In this document: piece by piece, positions 40,108-48,148 of the stretch
How the letters are laid out: every line of letters begins with the position of its first letter
Numbering within the stretch: the first letter of the stretch is position 1
NCBI RefSeq assembly: GCF_000186265.1
Contig: NC_014934.1
Coordinates: 3,224,001 to 3,288,000, forward strand
Direction of reading: 5' to 3'
Length of the DNA: 64,000 bases
From: Cellulophaga algicola DSM 14237
Lineage (GTDB): Bacteria; Bacteroidota; Bacteroidia; Flavobacteriales; Flavobacteriaceae
The notes under the pieces: model-generated
What the model was told of the DNA's origin: nothing
Database searches by the model: none
What the model saw: only the letters and a program-made list of their open reading frames with translations
Program-made: the position numbers and the translations under genes

Positions 40108-40581
40108 TCATTGGTTAATGGGTAAAAAATCATTAATAGGGTAATCTGCATCTACTTTTCTAAGACAAATCTCATATAGCGTCATTTCACTTGCTTCTTG
40201 AGCTACAGATGCAGCAATAGTTGCCGGAATTACCATAACGCCACCATCTTCTCCTAGAAGAACATCACCAGGAAAAACAGCAACATCACCACAGCCAATA
40301 GGATTATTAGTAGCAATAGCTTGGTGTACGGTTAAATTGGTTGGAGCAGAGGGCTTTTGATGGTAAGAAGGCATCGCTAAAGCTGGTATTTCTGCGATAT
40401 CGCGAAAGCCACCATCAGTGACTAGACCAGTCACTCCAGAAACCATTAATCGCGTAGGTACTATAGGACTTGCAGATGCAGCTCTTGCATCTTTTCGGCT
40501 ATCAATTACCAAGATGCTTCCGGGAGGACATTCTTCTACGGCTAAATGCTCTGGGTATTTTGGGTCTTGAAAACGGTAATT
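40108..40581 (-). pseudogene. RraA-like / HMG aldolase-type protein remnant, N terminus lost
   Basis: The frame can be read from a TGA at 40582-40584 to the stop at 40108. It gives FQDPKYPEHLAVEECPPGS followed by LVIDSRKDARAASA, VSGVTGLVTDGGFRDIAEI and IGCGDVAVFPGDVLLGEDGG, the second two-thirds of an RraA-family protein (regulator of RNase E type, or 4-hydroxy-4-methyl-2-oxoglutarate aldolase relative). Full proteins are ~230 residues; about 85 N-terminal residues are missing and no normal start exists. The remnant begins 10-13 bases after the stop of the neighbouring broken isomerase gene, so both probably decayed together. In Bacteroidota such genes often sit in sugar-acid catabolic clusters. 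Confidence 0.85.
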
Positions 40582-40593
40582 TCATTATAATTC

Positions 40594-41550
40594 TTATTCT
40601 GCTTGACGCCAAGCATTTTTAAGAAATTCTAGATCTTTTTTGATTCGTTTATAGACCTCTTCTTTAGTAATTGATATCTCTTTAGCAGCTTGTTCTGCAC
40701 CTCACCAATCATACCCACAATCTAATGAAATTGGAATATCCATAAAGTTATATTTTTTAAGCAATGAGAAATAGTTTTTAAAATCTACCATTCCTTCACC
40801 TAAAGGTACATTTATAGGGTTCCATACCCCATTTTCTTACCTCCATTTAAAATTTTTGATTACAATACATTTTATATGTGATTGTAGTATTTGTAATCCT
40901 AATGGCCAACTGGTGCCACCTTCTACTATAGCATGTTTAATATCATATTGAGATGCCATAAATTCTGGATTTCTAGCTTTTATAATTTGATGGATATCCC
41001 AGACAGGAGCACCCACATGTACACCTGCATAATTTTGATAGGAACCCGTAAGTAGTAGTGTTTTATTTAAATTCTCAAGTTCTTCAAATTGAAGTTTAAA
41101 ATTTTCAATACTCTCAGGAATAGAAACAGCTTTAGGATATTCTAATCAATATATCCTGTAATTCGTAAATTCCAGTTTGCTAGCGGTTTCTAAAATACGT
41201 TTAGTTTTAGGAGTTGTAGCATCTGTAATATTGGTAGTAATTAATGTTGTAGAAAGACCAACTTCCTGCATGGCCTTTGCAACCTTCTGTAAATCAGTTT
41301 CTACATGTTCAGGAGCTACGTGCCCGCCTTTTCTAACGGTAATATCTAAGCCATTAAAACCCATTTCTACAGCGGCTTTAGACATTTCTGTATACTTTAA
41401 AAACTGTAAATGTTTAGAAAATAAATGAACAGTTGGTTCCCTACTTGAAAATGGTTTTTACATGTTCTACTACATTCATTCCTAGAAGTGGAATTGCAGC
41501 CATACCCAATGCTGATAATTTTAGAAAATCTTCACGAGATAAATTATTCA
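40594..41550 (-). pseudogene. Sugar phosphate isomerase/epimerase-like gene, broken by one frameshift and three stops
   Basis: It starts with a Tat/secretion-like leader (MNNLSREDFLKLSALGMAA), then shifts frame by one base near 41450-41462, then continues as PTVHLFSKHLQFL and MGFNGLDITVRKGGHV, a xylose-isomerase-like TIM-barrel start. In that one frame three nonsense codons follow: TGA at 41146-41148, TAA at 40837-40839 and TGA at 40702-40704. Clearly coding sequence lies between them (YQNYAGVHVGAPVWDIHQI, PLGEGMVDFKNYF, YKRIKKDLEFLKNAW). The gene ends at a TAA at 40594-40596. An intact product would have ~315 residues and be exported. Each stop is one substitution from a sense codon (two from GGA, one from AAA). 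Non-functional. Confidence 0.9.
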
Positions 41551-41602
41551 TATAATAGTGTATATTATTTTGAGATTATAAGTGTAATTTATGCTCAAAA
41601 AC

Positions 41603-41632
41603 TTGAATGTGTCAATAATATTTCTATTTTTG
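41603..41632 (+). promoter_or_regulatory. Promoter of the Nramp-like transporter
   Basis: TTG at 41603-41605, a 19-base spacer and TATTTTTG at 41625-41632 match the Bacteroidota consensus. Initiation near 41640 leaves about 80 untranslated bases before 41720. Confidence 0.6.
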
Positions 41633-41719
41633 GTGAACCAATCTGGGTAACCAATTTAAGTAGATTTTATTAATTTAATGATATTTATTTATAGTTATCC
41701 ATTTTAAAACAAGCATTTT

Positions 41720-42994
41720 ATGGAAAAACTGACAAGCAAGCCCTCACTTTTAAAAAAGATTTTAGCATTAGTTTTAGCCTTCGGACCTGGAATATTTGCC
41801 ATTGGCTATACCATAGGAACGGGGAGTGTTACCTCTATGATTGTTGCGGGGAGCACCTACGGCATGCAATTACTTTGGGTTTTACTATTGAGCTGTATTT
41901 TTTCAGGTATCTTAATGTATGCCTACGGAAATTTTGCCTTAGTTACAGGAGAAACTGCATTGTATGCCTTTAAAAAGCACTTAAAATATGGAAAGCTTAT
42001 TGCCGTACTAATTATTGTCGGAATATCTTTAGGGCAATGGAATTCTTTAATGGGTATTCTAGGGATCTCATCAAATATTATTTTTGAAATCATTGTCATC
42101 TATTTTCCTGATTTGTCTGGTAGTAGGTATGAAGTAGTACTTATCGTTGCTTTAGTTGTTATCGCCATAATGTACAGTCTATTACTAGTAGGGAAGTATA
42201 CATTTTTCGAAAAAATACTGGTTATTTTTGTTACGATCATGGGATTATCGTTCATTATATCCTTATTTATGGTATACCCATTACCTATCGAAGTCGCGCA
42301 AGGGTTAATTCCTAGTGTGCCACAAGTTGAAGGGGGTAAAATGATGGTAGCCGCTTTTGTGGGGACTACTATGGCAGCAGCAACATTTCTATCAAGACCT
42401 TTGTTTGTAAAAGGTAAAGGATGGAATATGAGTAATAGAAGTCAACAAAAGAAAGATGCTATTATTGCGGCAATTTTAGTGTTTATAATAAGTGCCTCAG
42501 TAATGGCGGTAGCCTCTGGAGCTTTATTCCACCAAGGGAAACCAGTAACCCAAGTTTTAGATATGGTTAATACACTAGAGCCTGTTGCTGGTAAATTTGC
42601 CTTAACACTTTTCTTTTTTGGAACGCTAAGCGCCGGGCTTTCTTCAATTTTTCCATGTTTATTGATTGCTCCAATTTTACTTGCCGATTATCAATCTGGG
42701 GAACTAGATACTACCTCAAAACAATTTAAAATCATTACAGGAATAGCTTCTTGTTTTGCCTTAATTGTTCCCATTTTTGGTGCAAATCCAATACAAATGC
42801 AAATATTATCACAAGTATTTAATGTTTTTGTACTCCCTTTAGTAATTCTTGGAATTATTCTTTTGGTAAATAATAAGGGCTTAATGAAAGAATATAAAGC
42901 AGGTTTGGGCCTAAATATTGGGCTATTCGCAGCTTTATTTTTTGCTTGTGTTATCTCCTACAATGGGGTAGTAGCCTTGTTTGATTTTTTCTAA
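41720..42994 (+). CDS. Nramp-like divalent metal transporter, divergent type
   Basis: 424 residues and about eleven membrane spans. The overall helix pattern and FGPGIFAIGYTIGTGSVTSM at the first span match the Nramp family. The metal-coordinating DPGN of canonical Nramp is replaced by TIGTGS, and the MPH of span 6 by AAATFLSRP. Canonical members import Mn2+ or Fe2+ with protons; these changes point to another substrate or mechanism, as in the Nramp-related branches that move Mg2+ or Al3+. The gene stands alone, next to decayed genes, and ends at a strong terminator. Confidence 0.8.
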   Translation: MEKLTSKPSLLKKILALVLAFGPGIFAIGYTIGTGSVTSMIVAGSTYGMQLLWVLLLSCIFSGILMYAYGNFALVTGETALYAFKKHLKYGKLIAVLIIVGISLGQWNSLMGILGISSNIIFEIIVIYFPDLSGSRYEVVLIVALVVIAIMYSLLLVGKYTFFEKILVIFVTIMGLSFIISLFMVYPLPIEVAQGLIPSVPQVEGGKMMVAAFVGTTMAAATFLSRPLFVKGKGWNMSNRSQQKKDAIIAAILVFIISASVMAVASGALFHQGKPVTQVLDMVNTLEPVAGKFALTLFFFGTLSAGLSSIFPCLLIAPILLADYQSGELDTTSKQFKIITGIASCFALIVPIFGANPIQMQILSQVFNVFVLPLVILGIILLVNNKGLMKEYKAGLGLNIGLFAALFFACVISYNGVVALFDFF

Positions 42995-43043
42995 AAAAAA
43001 ATCATTTGAGTTAATTTCTAGTTTTTTAAAGTTAGTATCTTAT

Positions 43044-43090
43044 CAAAACACAGCCTATTTTTAATCTTTTAAAATAGGCTGTGTTTTTTT
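43044..43090 (+). terminator. Strong terminator after the Nramp-like gene
   Basis: aaaacacagcctatttt pairs with aaaataggctgtgtttt around a nine-base loop and runs into a T tract, just before the response regulator gene. Confidence 0.9.
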
Positions 43091-43117
43091 GCATTTGCCA
43101 TAACCTTTTACTGCCTT

Positions 43118-43549
43118 ATGAGAGTTTATTTAGCCGATGATGATCAAGATGACCGTCAATTTTTTTCAGATGCTTTACAAGAATTGCCTATCAATATTGA
43201 GCTAACAACATTTCAAAATGGGGTAGATTTAATGGCAGATTTGTTTTCTGAAGCCGCCTTACCAAAAGCCATATTTTTAGATCTAAAAATGCCCATGATG
43301 GATGGTTTTGAATGTCTTGCGGATATAAAGGCAGAAGAAAAATTTAGAGGTATTGATGTAATCATTTATTCCACATCATTTAATGATTGGGAGGTTGAAA
43401 AACTTCAAGAAATGGGAGCCAATAGCTACTTACAGAAGCCTAGTTCTTTTAATCAATTAAAAACAGTGCTTTATCAATGTTTAGATACGATTAAAACTAA
43501 TTTAGGGAAGGCAGAGGAAGAGCGACTTCAATTTACAGTATTAAAATAA
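43118..43549 (+). CDS. Single-domain response regulator
   Basis: 143 residues, one CheY-like receiver domain and no output domain. The acidic pocket YLADDDQDD (D7-D9), the phosphoacceptor D55 in AIFLDLKMPMMDG, the S/T at 85-87 (YSTS) and K107 in LQKPSS are all present, so it should be phosphorylated. It likely works in a phosphorelay with a kinase encoded elsewhere, or binds a partner. A tiny membrane protein, DUF808 protein and hydrolase follow at spacings of 11-30 bases. Confidence 0.9.
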   Translation: MRVYLADDDQDDRQFFSDALQELPINIELTTFQNGVDLMADLFSEAALPKAIFLDLKMPMMDGFECLADIKAEEKFRGIDVIIYSTSFNDWEVEKLQEMGANSYLQKPSSFNQLKTVLYQCLDTIKTNLGKAEEERLQFTVLK

Positions 43550-43560
43550 AAAACAAAAAT

Positions 43561-43722
43561 ATGAATAAGATACTTTGGGGTATAGTAGTACTCCTTTTTG
43601 TAGGATGGATTCTAGGTTTTTTAGTATTTAAAATTTTAGGAGGTATCATTCATATCCTATTAATACTCGCTATAGTTCTAATTATTTACAATTGGTTTAG
43701 TGGAATAAAGGAAAAAGGTTAA
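43561..43722 (+). CDS. Tiny membrane protein of the lmo0937 family
   Basis: 53 residues, nearly all hydrophobic: MNKILWGIVVLLFVGWILG then a short turn, then IIHILLILAIVLIIYNWFSG and a basic end. Two helices with a central Gly-Gly turn is the pattern of lmo0937/DUF5670-type proteins, which are often linked to envelope stress. It starts 11 bases after the response regulator and ends 30 bases before the DUF808 gene. Confidence 0.8.
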   Translation: MNKILWGIVVLLFVGWILGFLVFKILGGIIHILLILAIVLIIYNWFSGIKEKG

Positions 43723-43752
43723 TTTGCAACCTGAAATTTATACACAACAACT

Positions 43753-44625
43753 ATGGCATCAGGTTTTTTTGCATTACTAGACGATATCGCAGCTTTAATG
43801 GACGATGTTGCCGTAATGAGTAAAATAGCAACAAAAAAAACAGCAGGTATTTTAGGAGATGATTTAGCCGTGAATGCAGAAAAAGCTTCAGGTTTTATGT
43901 CCGACAGAGAAATTCCTGTATTGTGGGCAATTACAAAAGGCTCTTTTTTAAATAAATTAATCATTCTGCCTTTTGCCTTTCTATTAAGTGCATTTCTACC
44001 CGCAGCAATTACAGTTATTCTGGTTTTAGGGGGCATCTATCTTGCCTATGAAGGAGCAGAAAAAATATTAGAATATTTAGGAGTACTCAAACATCATGAA
44101 AAGAAGAATTTGGATGTTGATATGACTAATGAAGAAATTTTAGCTTTAGAAAAAGATCGTGTAAAAGCAGCTATTGTAACCGATTTTATCCTTTCTGTAG
44201 AAATAGTAATTATCGCGCTAGGTACAGTTACAGAAAAAGAAATTTCCATTCAAATAATGGTAGTAACTATAATTGCTATTTTGGCAACCGTTGGCGTGTA
44301 CGGCATCGTAGCATTGATAGTTCGTATGGATGAGTTTGGTTTAAAATTAATAAACCTAAATGAGCAAGAAGATAGTTTCTCTGATAAAGTAGGGCATGTA
44401 TTAGTAAACGCTTTGCCATGGGTGATTAAAATTTTAGCTATAGTAGGTACTATTGCTTTATTATTAGTTGCAGGCGGAATTTTTGTTCACAATATCCATT
44501 GGCTACATGACCATTTTAATAGTGTGCCAAGTATGGTAAAAGAGTTTGTTGTGGGGCTGGTATTTGGAGCAATAACTGTATTGTTTGTAGAACTGTTTAA
44601 AAAAATAGTTAAAAAGAAAAAATAA
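43753..44625 (+). CDS. DUF808 family inner-membrane protein (YedI-like)
   Basis: 290 residues. The start MASGFFALLDDIAALMDDVA is the conserved signature of DUF808, followed by KTAGILGDDLAVNAEKASGF and then several membrane helices (LPFAFLLSAFLPAAITVILV, GGIYLAYEGAEKILEYL, and others). Members occur widely next to stress or envelope genes; the molecular role is unknown. It lies in a likely operon with a response regulator and a hydrolase. Confidence 0.88.
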   Translation: MASGFFALLDDIAALMDDVAVMSKIATKKTAGILGDDLAVNAEKASGFMSDREIPVLWAITKGSFLNKLIILPFAFLLSAFLPAAITVILVLGGIYLAYEGAEKILEYLGVLKHHEKKNLDVDMTNEEILALEKDRVKAAIVTDFILSVEIVIIALGTVTEKEISIQIMVVTIIAILATVGVYGIVALIVRMDEFGLKLINLNEQEDSFSDKVGHVLVNALPWVIKILAIVGTIALLLVAGGIFVHNIHWLHDHFNSVPSMVKEFVVGLVFGAITVLFVELFKKIVKKKK

Positions 44626-44636
44626 AACGGGAACCT

Positions 44637-45377
44637 ATGGAGAAAGACAAAGCTGTTAAGAATTCGAAAAAAGCGATTGTGTTTCTCCATTATTTTGGGG
44701 GTGATGCAGGAAGTTGGCAATGGGTATCTAAACACTTAAAAAGCGATTATACCTGCTTGCCTTTAACTCTTCCAGGTTTTGGAGGCACCTCCGTATCCGA
44801 AACTCCGTCTATTTCCAGTTTTTCAAAATTTATTAATGATGAAATTGCGACACTAGAGCTTAAGGATTATATCCTAGTAGGACATTCTATGGGAGGTAAA
44901 TTAGCGTTACATGCGGCCTTACAGAATGTTGATAATCCACCAAGTAAAATTATATTAGTTGCTCCCTCTCCTCCTACAACAGAAGACATGTCTGCCCAAG
45001 AAAAGAAGCGCATGTTGAAACATACTGATAGGGCAGAAGCCATACAAACAGTGAAGAATGGAATTGTTAAATCTTTAAAAAAAGAACGCTTTGATTATGC
45101 CGTAAACTCGCAACTGAAAATAGCAGAAGTTTCTTGGCAATGGTGGTTAAACACTGGAATGAATAATTCTATTGCAACTCAAGTTATAAATTTAGAGACT
45201 CCAGTAAGTGTTATTTTTTCTATGGATGATTCTGTTATTAAAGATGTAGCGATACAAAAAGAGGTGTTGCCTTATCTTAAAAAAGCAACACCTATTCCAT
45301 TAAATGGTATCGGTCATCTGATACCTCTAGAAGCTCCTAAAAAATTAGCACTTCTTTTAAAACAAATTATAGCTTAG
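44637..45377 (+). CDS. Alpha/beta hydrolase
   Basis: 246 residues, cytoplasmic. The nucleophile elbow is GHSMGGKL (S84), the probable catalytic acid D197 or D198 in FSMDDSV, and the base H227 in GIGHLIPLEAP. The oxyanion segment FLHYFGGDAGSW follows the usual HG-like strand. Likely an esterase or C-C hydrolase; the substrate cannot be told. It is the fourth gene of the set beginning with the response regulator and overlaps the convergent SDR gene by four bases. Confidence 0.85.
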   Translation: MEKDKAVKNSKKAIVFLHYFGGDAGSWQWVSKHLKSDYTCLPLTLPGFGGTSVSETPSISSFSKFINDEIATLELKDYILVGHSMGGKLALHAALQNVDNPPSKIILVAPSPPTTEDMSAQEKKRMLKHTDRAEAIQTVKNGIVKSLKKERFDYAVNSQLKIAEVSWQWWLNTGMNNSIATQVINLETPVSVIFSMDDSVIKDVAIQKEVLPYLKKATPIPLNGIGHLIPLEAPKKLALLLKQIIA

Positions 45378-46183
45378 AAAGCAGATTCTACCGCTCCACC
45401 ATCCACGCGTATATTAGCTCCGTTGATGTAGGTAGCATGCTCAGAACATAAAAATGCAATAGTAGACCCAACTTCTTCAGGTTTTCCTCTACGTTCCATG
45501 GCAATATGTGGTCTCTTATTTTTTACAAACCACGCTACAGCTTCGTCTACAGAACAATTACGTTCTTCGGCTAAATCTTCCATCATAGCGTCTGTCATTG
45601 GTGTTTTTACGTATGCAGGTGAAACACAGTTAAATAAAATATTTTCTTTGGAGTAAGAACGTGATAAACACTTAGATAAGTTGATAATTCCTGCCTTACA
45701 TGCGTTATACGGACTCTCTTCTTCGTAGGGTTGGTAGGCATTTTCGGAAGCAATCATAATCATTCTACCCCAGTTAAGCTCTTGCATTTGCGGAATAAAA
45801 GCCCTGGCTATACGTACGGCTCCCATTAAATCTACATCAATGGTTTGCATCCAGTCATCATCAGAAAGACTTAAAAAATCTCCCGCAGCTCCACGTGCAC
45901 CTGCAGCATTAACCACAATGTGCGCTCCACCAAAATCATCTTTAATTTTTTTAGCTAAGGCTTTTACTTCTTCATTTTTAGTGATATCTGCCGTAATTCC
46001 GAAAATTTTAGCGTCTTTACGGGTTTCTTTTAATTCTTTAATAGTCTCATTTAAGGCTTCTTGATCTCTATCAGATAGTATGATGGTAACTCCCTCATCG
46101 ACTAAAAAACCAGCGGTAGATTTTCCTATTCCTGAATCTGCTCCTGTTATAAGAGCAGTTTTTCCTTCTATATTAAATTTCAT
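45374..46183 (-). CDS. Short-chain dehydrogenase/reductase
   Basis: 269 residues. The cofactor site TGADSGIG (13-20) and NAAGARGAAG are classical SDR motifs; the catalytic triad is S146, Y159 and K163 (ESPYNACKAG). The end (YINGANIRVDGGAVESAF) is the usual substrate-loop and C-terminal segment. It oxidises or reduces an alcohol or ketone with NAD(P)(H); an Asp at the end of the second strand (ILSDRDQEAL) favours NAD. The substrate is unknown. Convergent overlap with the alpha/beta hydrolase. Confidence 0.9.
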   Translation of the reverse strand: MKFNIEGKTALITGADSGIGKSTAGFLVDEGVTIILSDRDQEALNETIKELKETRKDAKIFGITADITKNEEVKALAKKIKDDFGGAHIVVNAAGARGAAGDFLSLSDDDWMQTIDVDLMGAVRIARAFIPQMQELNWGRMIMIASENAYQPYEEESPYNACKAGIINLSKCLSRSYSKENILFNCVSPAYVKTPMTDAMMEDLAEERNCSVDEAVAWFVKNKRPHIAMERRGKPEEVGSTIAFLCSEHATYINGANIRVDGGAVESAF

Positions 46184-46294
46184 AAGCTTTTTTTTATTAA
46201 TACTCTAAATTAGAGCCTAATAAAAAAGCAGACTAACTTTAAAACTATAGATGTTAACACAATAGGTTTTGCATTAATTTCTCAATGGATAGGG

Positions 46295-46960
46295 TTATTT
46301 GTTGCTCTGAGAAAGTTCCTTTTCCGTAAGTTTTCTAAAGGCGTACTTGTAACCTTCAAAAGTAGCTATGGCATAAAACAAAATATCCATAGGACTAAAA
46401 GTTTCAGACATAATAGGAATGGCTTGCGCATAGTCAAAAAGAACTAATGTTTCTAAATATCCTAATTCCTCATAGGTGGCGATAGCTCCAATAACACTCA
46501 AGAAATTCCCTAGAATACAACTTAATAAGGCTATCCCACCACCTAATAATCCAAATATTAGGTCAATTCCTTTGCCAAAATATCCTGTGGCAAGCCCTAC
46601 CATTGCACCAATACCTATGGCCATGAATCCAATTTGATACCCAGTAGCAGTGGTGATGACAGCCCATAGTAAGGCTCCTATTATACCTGCACAAAGTCCG
46701 CCAAAAATAGCTGCTGGTAAATTTTGCTCCGCTTTTATTTTTACTAGATTTTCATCTGAAACTAAGGTTATTATGTCTTCACGCTGTAAGTGCTTGTCGT
46801 CATTTAAGCGCTCTTCTATACTAGTATCTAGGCTGTAATTTGAACATGTGGGGGCAAAATCTGCTTTTAAACCGGTAAGGTTACAAAGCATTCCTTGTTG
46901 CATATCTAGGGTACGATTGGTACATTTTTTACAAAATACTAAATGCTCTTCTCTAGTCAT
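46295..46960 (-). CDS. Unrecognised membrane protein with N-terminal Cys4 motif
   Basis: 221 residues. The first 40 carry CxxC-x12-C-x12-C (C10, C13, C26, C39), a possible zinc ribbon in the cytosol. After a charged linker come four hydrophobic segments (LCAGIIGALLWAVITTATGY, GFMAIGIGAMVGLATGYFG, LIFGLLGGGIALLSCILGNF), the type seen in Gly-rich DUF-type membrane proteins, and a soluble tail. No family recognised. It is 10 bases after the 161-residue gene and likely co-transcribed. Confidence 0.7.
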   Translation of the reverse strand: MTREEHLVFCKKCTNRTLDMQQGMLCNLTGLKADFAPTCSNYSLDTSIEERLNDDKHLQREDIITLVSDENLVKIKAEQNLPAAIFGGLCAGIIGALLWAVITTATGYQIGFMAIGIGAMVGLATGYFGKGIDLIFGLLGGGIALLSCILGNFLSVIGAIATYEELGYLETLVLFDYAQAIPIMSETFSPMDILFYAIATFEGYKYAFRKLTEKELSQSNK

Positions 46961-46970
46961 AGGGAGGGTT

Positions 46971-47456
46971 TTATTGAATGAGATGGGGTTTTAGTGTGGA
47001 TGCATCAGTATGTAGGTTGCCAAAAAAAGTAAGCGTTTTCTTTTTGTAACTTAACTTGATTTTATTGATATTATTTTTTTTGATGTTTTTGAGTTGCTCT
47101 TTATTAATAATGTAATTTATCTTAGTGATCCAACATTTTGAAATGTTTGAAAAATTAGAATTTATTTCATCGCTATCAGAAGTAATCATAAAATTATTCT
47201 GACCATCACAAAACATAAGCTTAGTGCCTTTTGTGGTTCTAATTTTAATATGAGAAAGTACGGTTGTGTTTAGGAAATAATAGCCTGCTAAATTTTGAAA
47301 GCTCGTCCAAATTTGGCCTTCGTTTGATTCAGCTATTTTATTTCCGGGTATGTTTTGTATTAAATTTTCTGTAAAAGTATCTACATGGTTTCGTTCTAAA
47401 GCACGCATGTTACCAAATGCGGCCAGAACTTTATCAATTTTTTTTAAAAATTTCAT
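46971..47456 (-). CDS. Unrecognised basic soluble protein
   Basis: 161 residues, Lys/Asn-rich, no signal or membrane segment. The middle (HIKIRTTKGTKLMFCDGQNN) looks like beta hairpins and the end is basic (NNINKIKLSYKKKTLTFFG). No family known to me. Upstream lies an unusually long non-coding stretch with operator-like repeats that may control this pair. Confidence 0.6.
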   Translation of the reverse strand: MKFLKKIDKVLAAFGNMRALERNHVDTFTENLIQNIPGNKIAESNEGQIWTSFQNLAGYYFLNTTVLSHIKIRTTKGTKLMFCDGQNNFMITSDSDEINSNFSNISKCWITKINYIINKEQLKNIKKNNINKIKLSYKKKTLTFFGNLHTDASTLKPHLIQ

Positions 47457-47803
47457 TAAGTCTTGTGTGGGTTGAGAAGTGGTTGATTTTTTGTTTTATG
47501 CGGTGTTTTATTTTTACATAGATTGATGTGTATTTATTGCTTAGTTACTATCTAACACTATTCTTAGTGAGCTATGTTTTCTTTATTATTAAATATTTTT
47601 AAATGATATATAGAACCAATAACATGATGAGGTAGACGATGAGTTGTGCCATAAAGAAAAGTTTTTGGTGTACGTTCTTTGTAACAACTATTAATACATA
47701 GTGCTAGTTGGGGAGTAGGAACAGAACAAAGTACGTTATTGGTCATTACAGTGGTTGATAGCTGTTTTTAAGTTATTTCTTACGTATTTTATTTTGAGGG
47801 TAA

Positions 47804-47819
47804 AATTTCGTACGAAATT
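47804..47819. promoter_or_regulatory. Perfect 16-bp palindrome, possible operator
   Basis: AATTTCGTACGAAATT is exactly self-complementary with no loop, so a protein-binding site is more plausible than an RNA hairpin. It sits 350 bases before the minus-strand gene start at 47456. Confidence 0.5.
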
Positions 47820-47970
47820 AAGTTATAACAATATTCGTGTGTATTTTCTGTATATTTCCTATTTAATCGATGAAGCGCATATTTTAACGATGAATAGGTG
47901 TTGTGAGTAAGCTACTTAGGGATTGTTTCTTTTTTATATAGAAAATAGAAAATACACGGATAGCTTGTTA

Positions 47971-47990
47971 TTTACGTAGATTTACGTAGT
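47971..47990. repeat. Tandem 10-base direct repeat
   Basis: TTTACGTAGA followed by TTTACGTAGT, in step with one helical turn, as expected of a direct-repeat binding site. No regulator is identified. Confidence 0.5.
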
Positions 47991-48021
47991 GTTTATTTGT
48001 AGGAAAAATTTAATAAACAGG

Positions 48022-48062
48022 TAAAAAATCCTAGTAGGTTCTTGATGAGGAGTAGGATTATT
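48022..48062 (-). terminator. Possible terminator of the 48149-49213 gene
   Basis: On the minus strand aatccta pairs with taggatt around a long loop and runs into six T residues, about 90 bases after the stop. The large loop makes it weak. Confidence 0.4.
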
Positions 48063-48148
48063 TCAAATTTAACGAATCAAAATTCACATCTTTTTTAATT
48101 GGTTAGAACAATTAGTATCTCCCATTTTATTTAAAGTACAGTACCTAT

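Larger units (their letters stand above)
47457..48148. other. 692-bp intergenic region with palindromes and repeats
   Basis: No secure gene. One minus-strand frame of 60 codons (47564-47746) has no family features. The stretch contains a perfect 16-bp palindrome (47804-47819), a tandem 10-base repeat TTTACGTAG(A/T) (47971-47990), an inverted copy pair of the form CGTGTATTTTCT (47838-47852 and 47947-47960) and several TACGT elements. It also holds the terminator listed at 48022-48062. Confidence 0.6.

Noticed and set aside
40702-41148. In-frame TGA codons read as glycine or selenocysteine (recoding)
   Set aside because: A TAA and a frameshift in the same gene and a truncated neighbour point to gene decay; other genes in the window use TGA as a normal stop.
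47564-47746. 60-codon minus-strand frame in the long intergenic region
   Set aside because: No start signal, domain or coding-like composition; treated as non-coding with low certainty.
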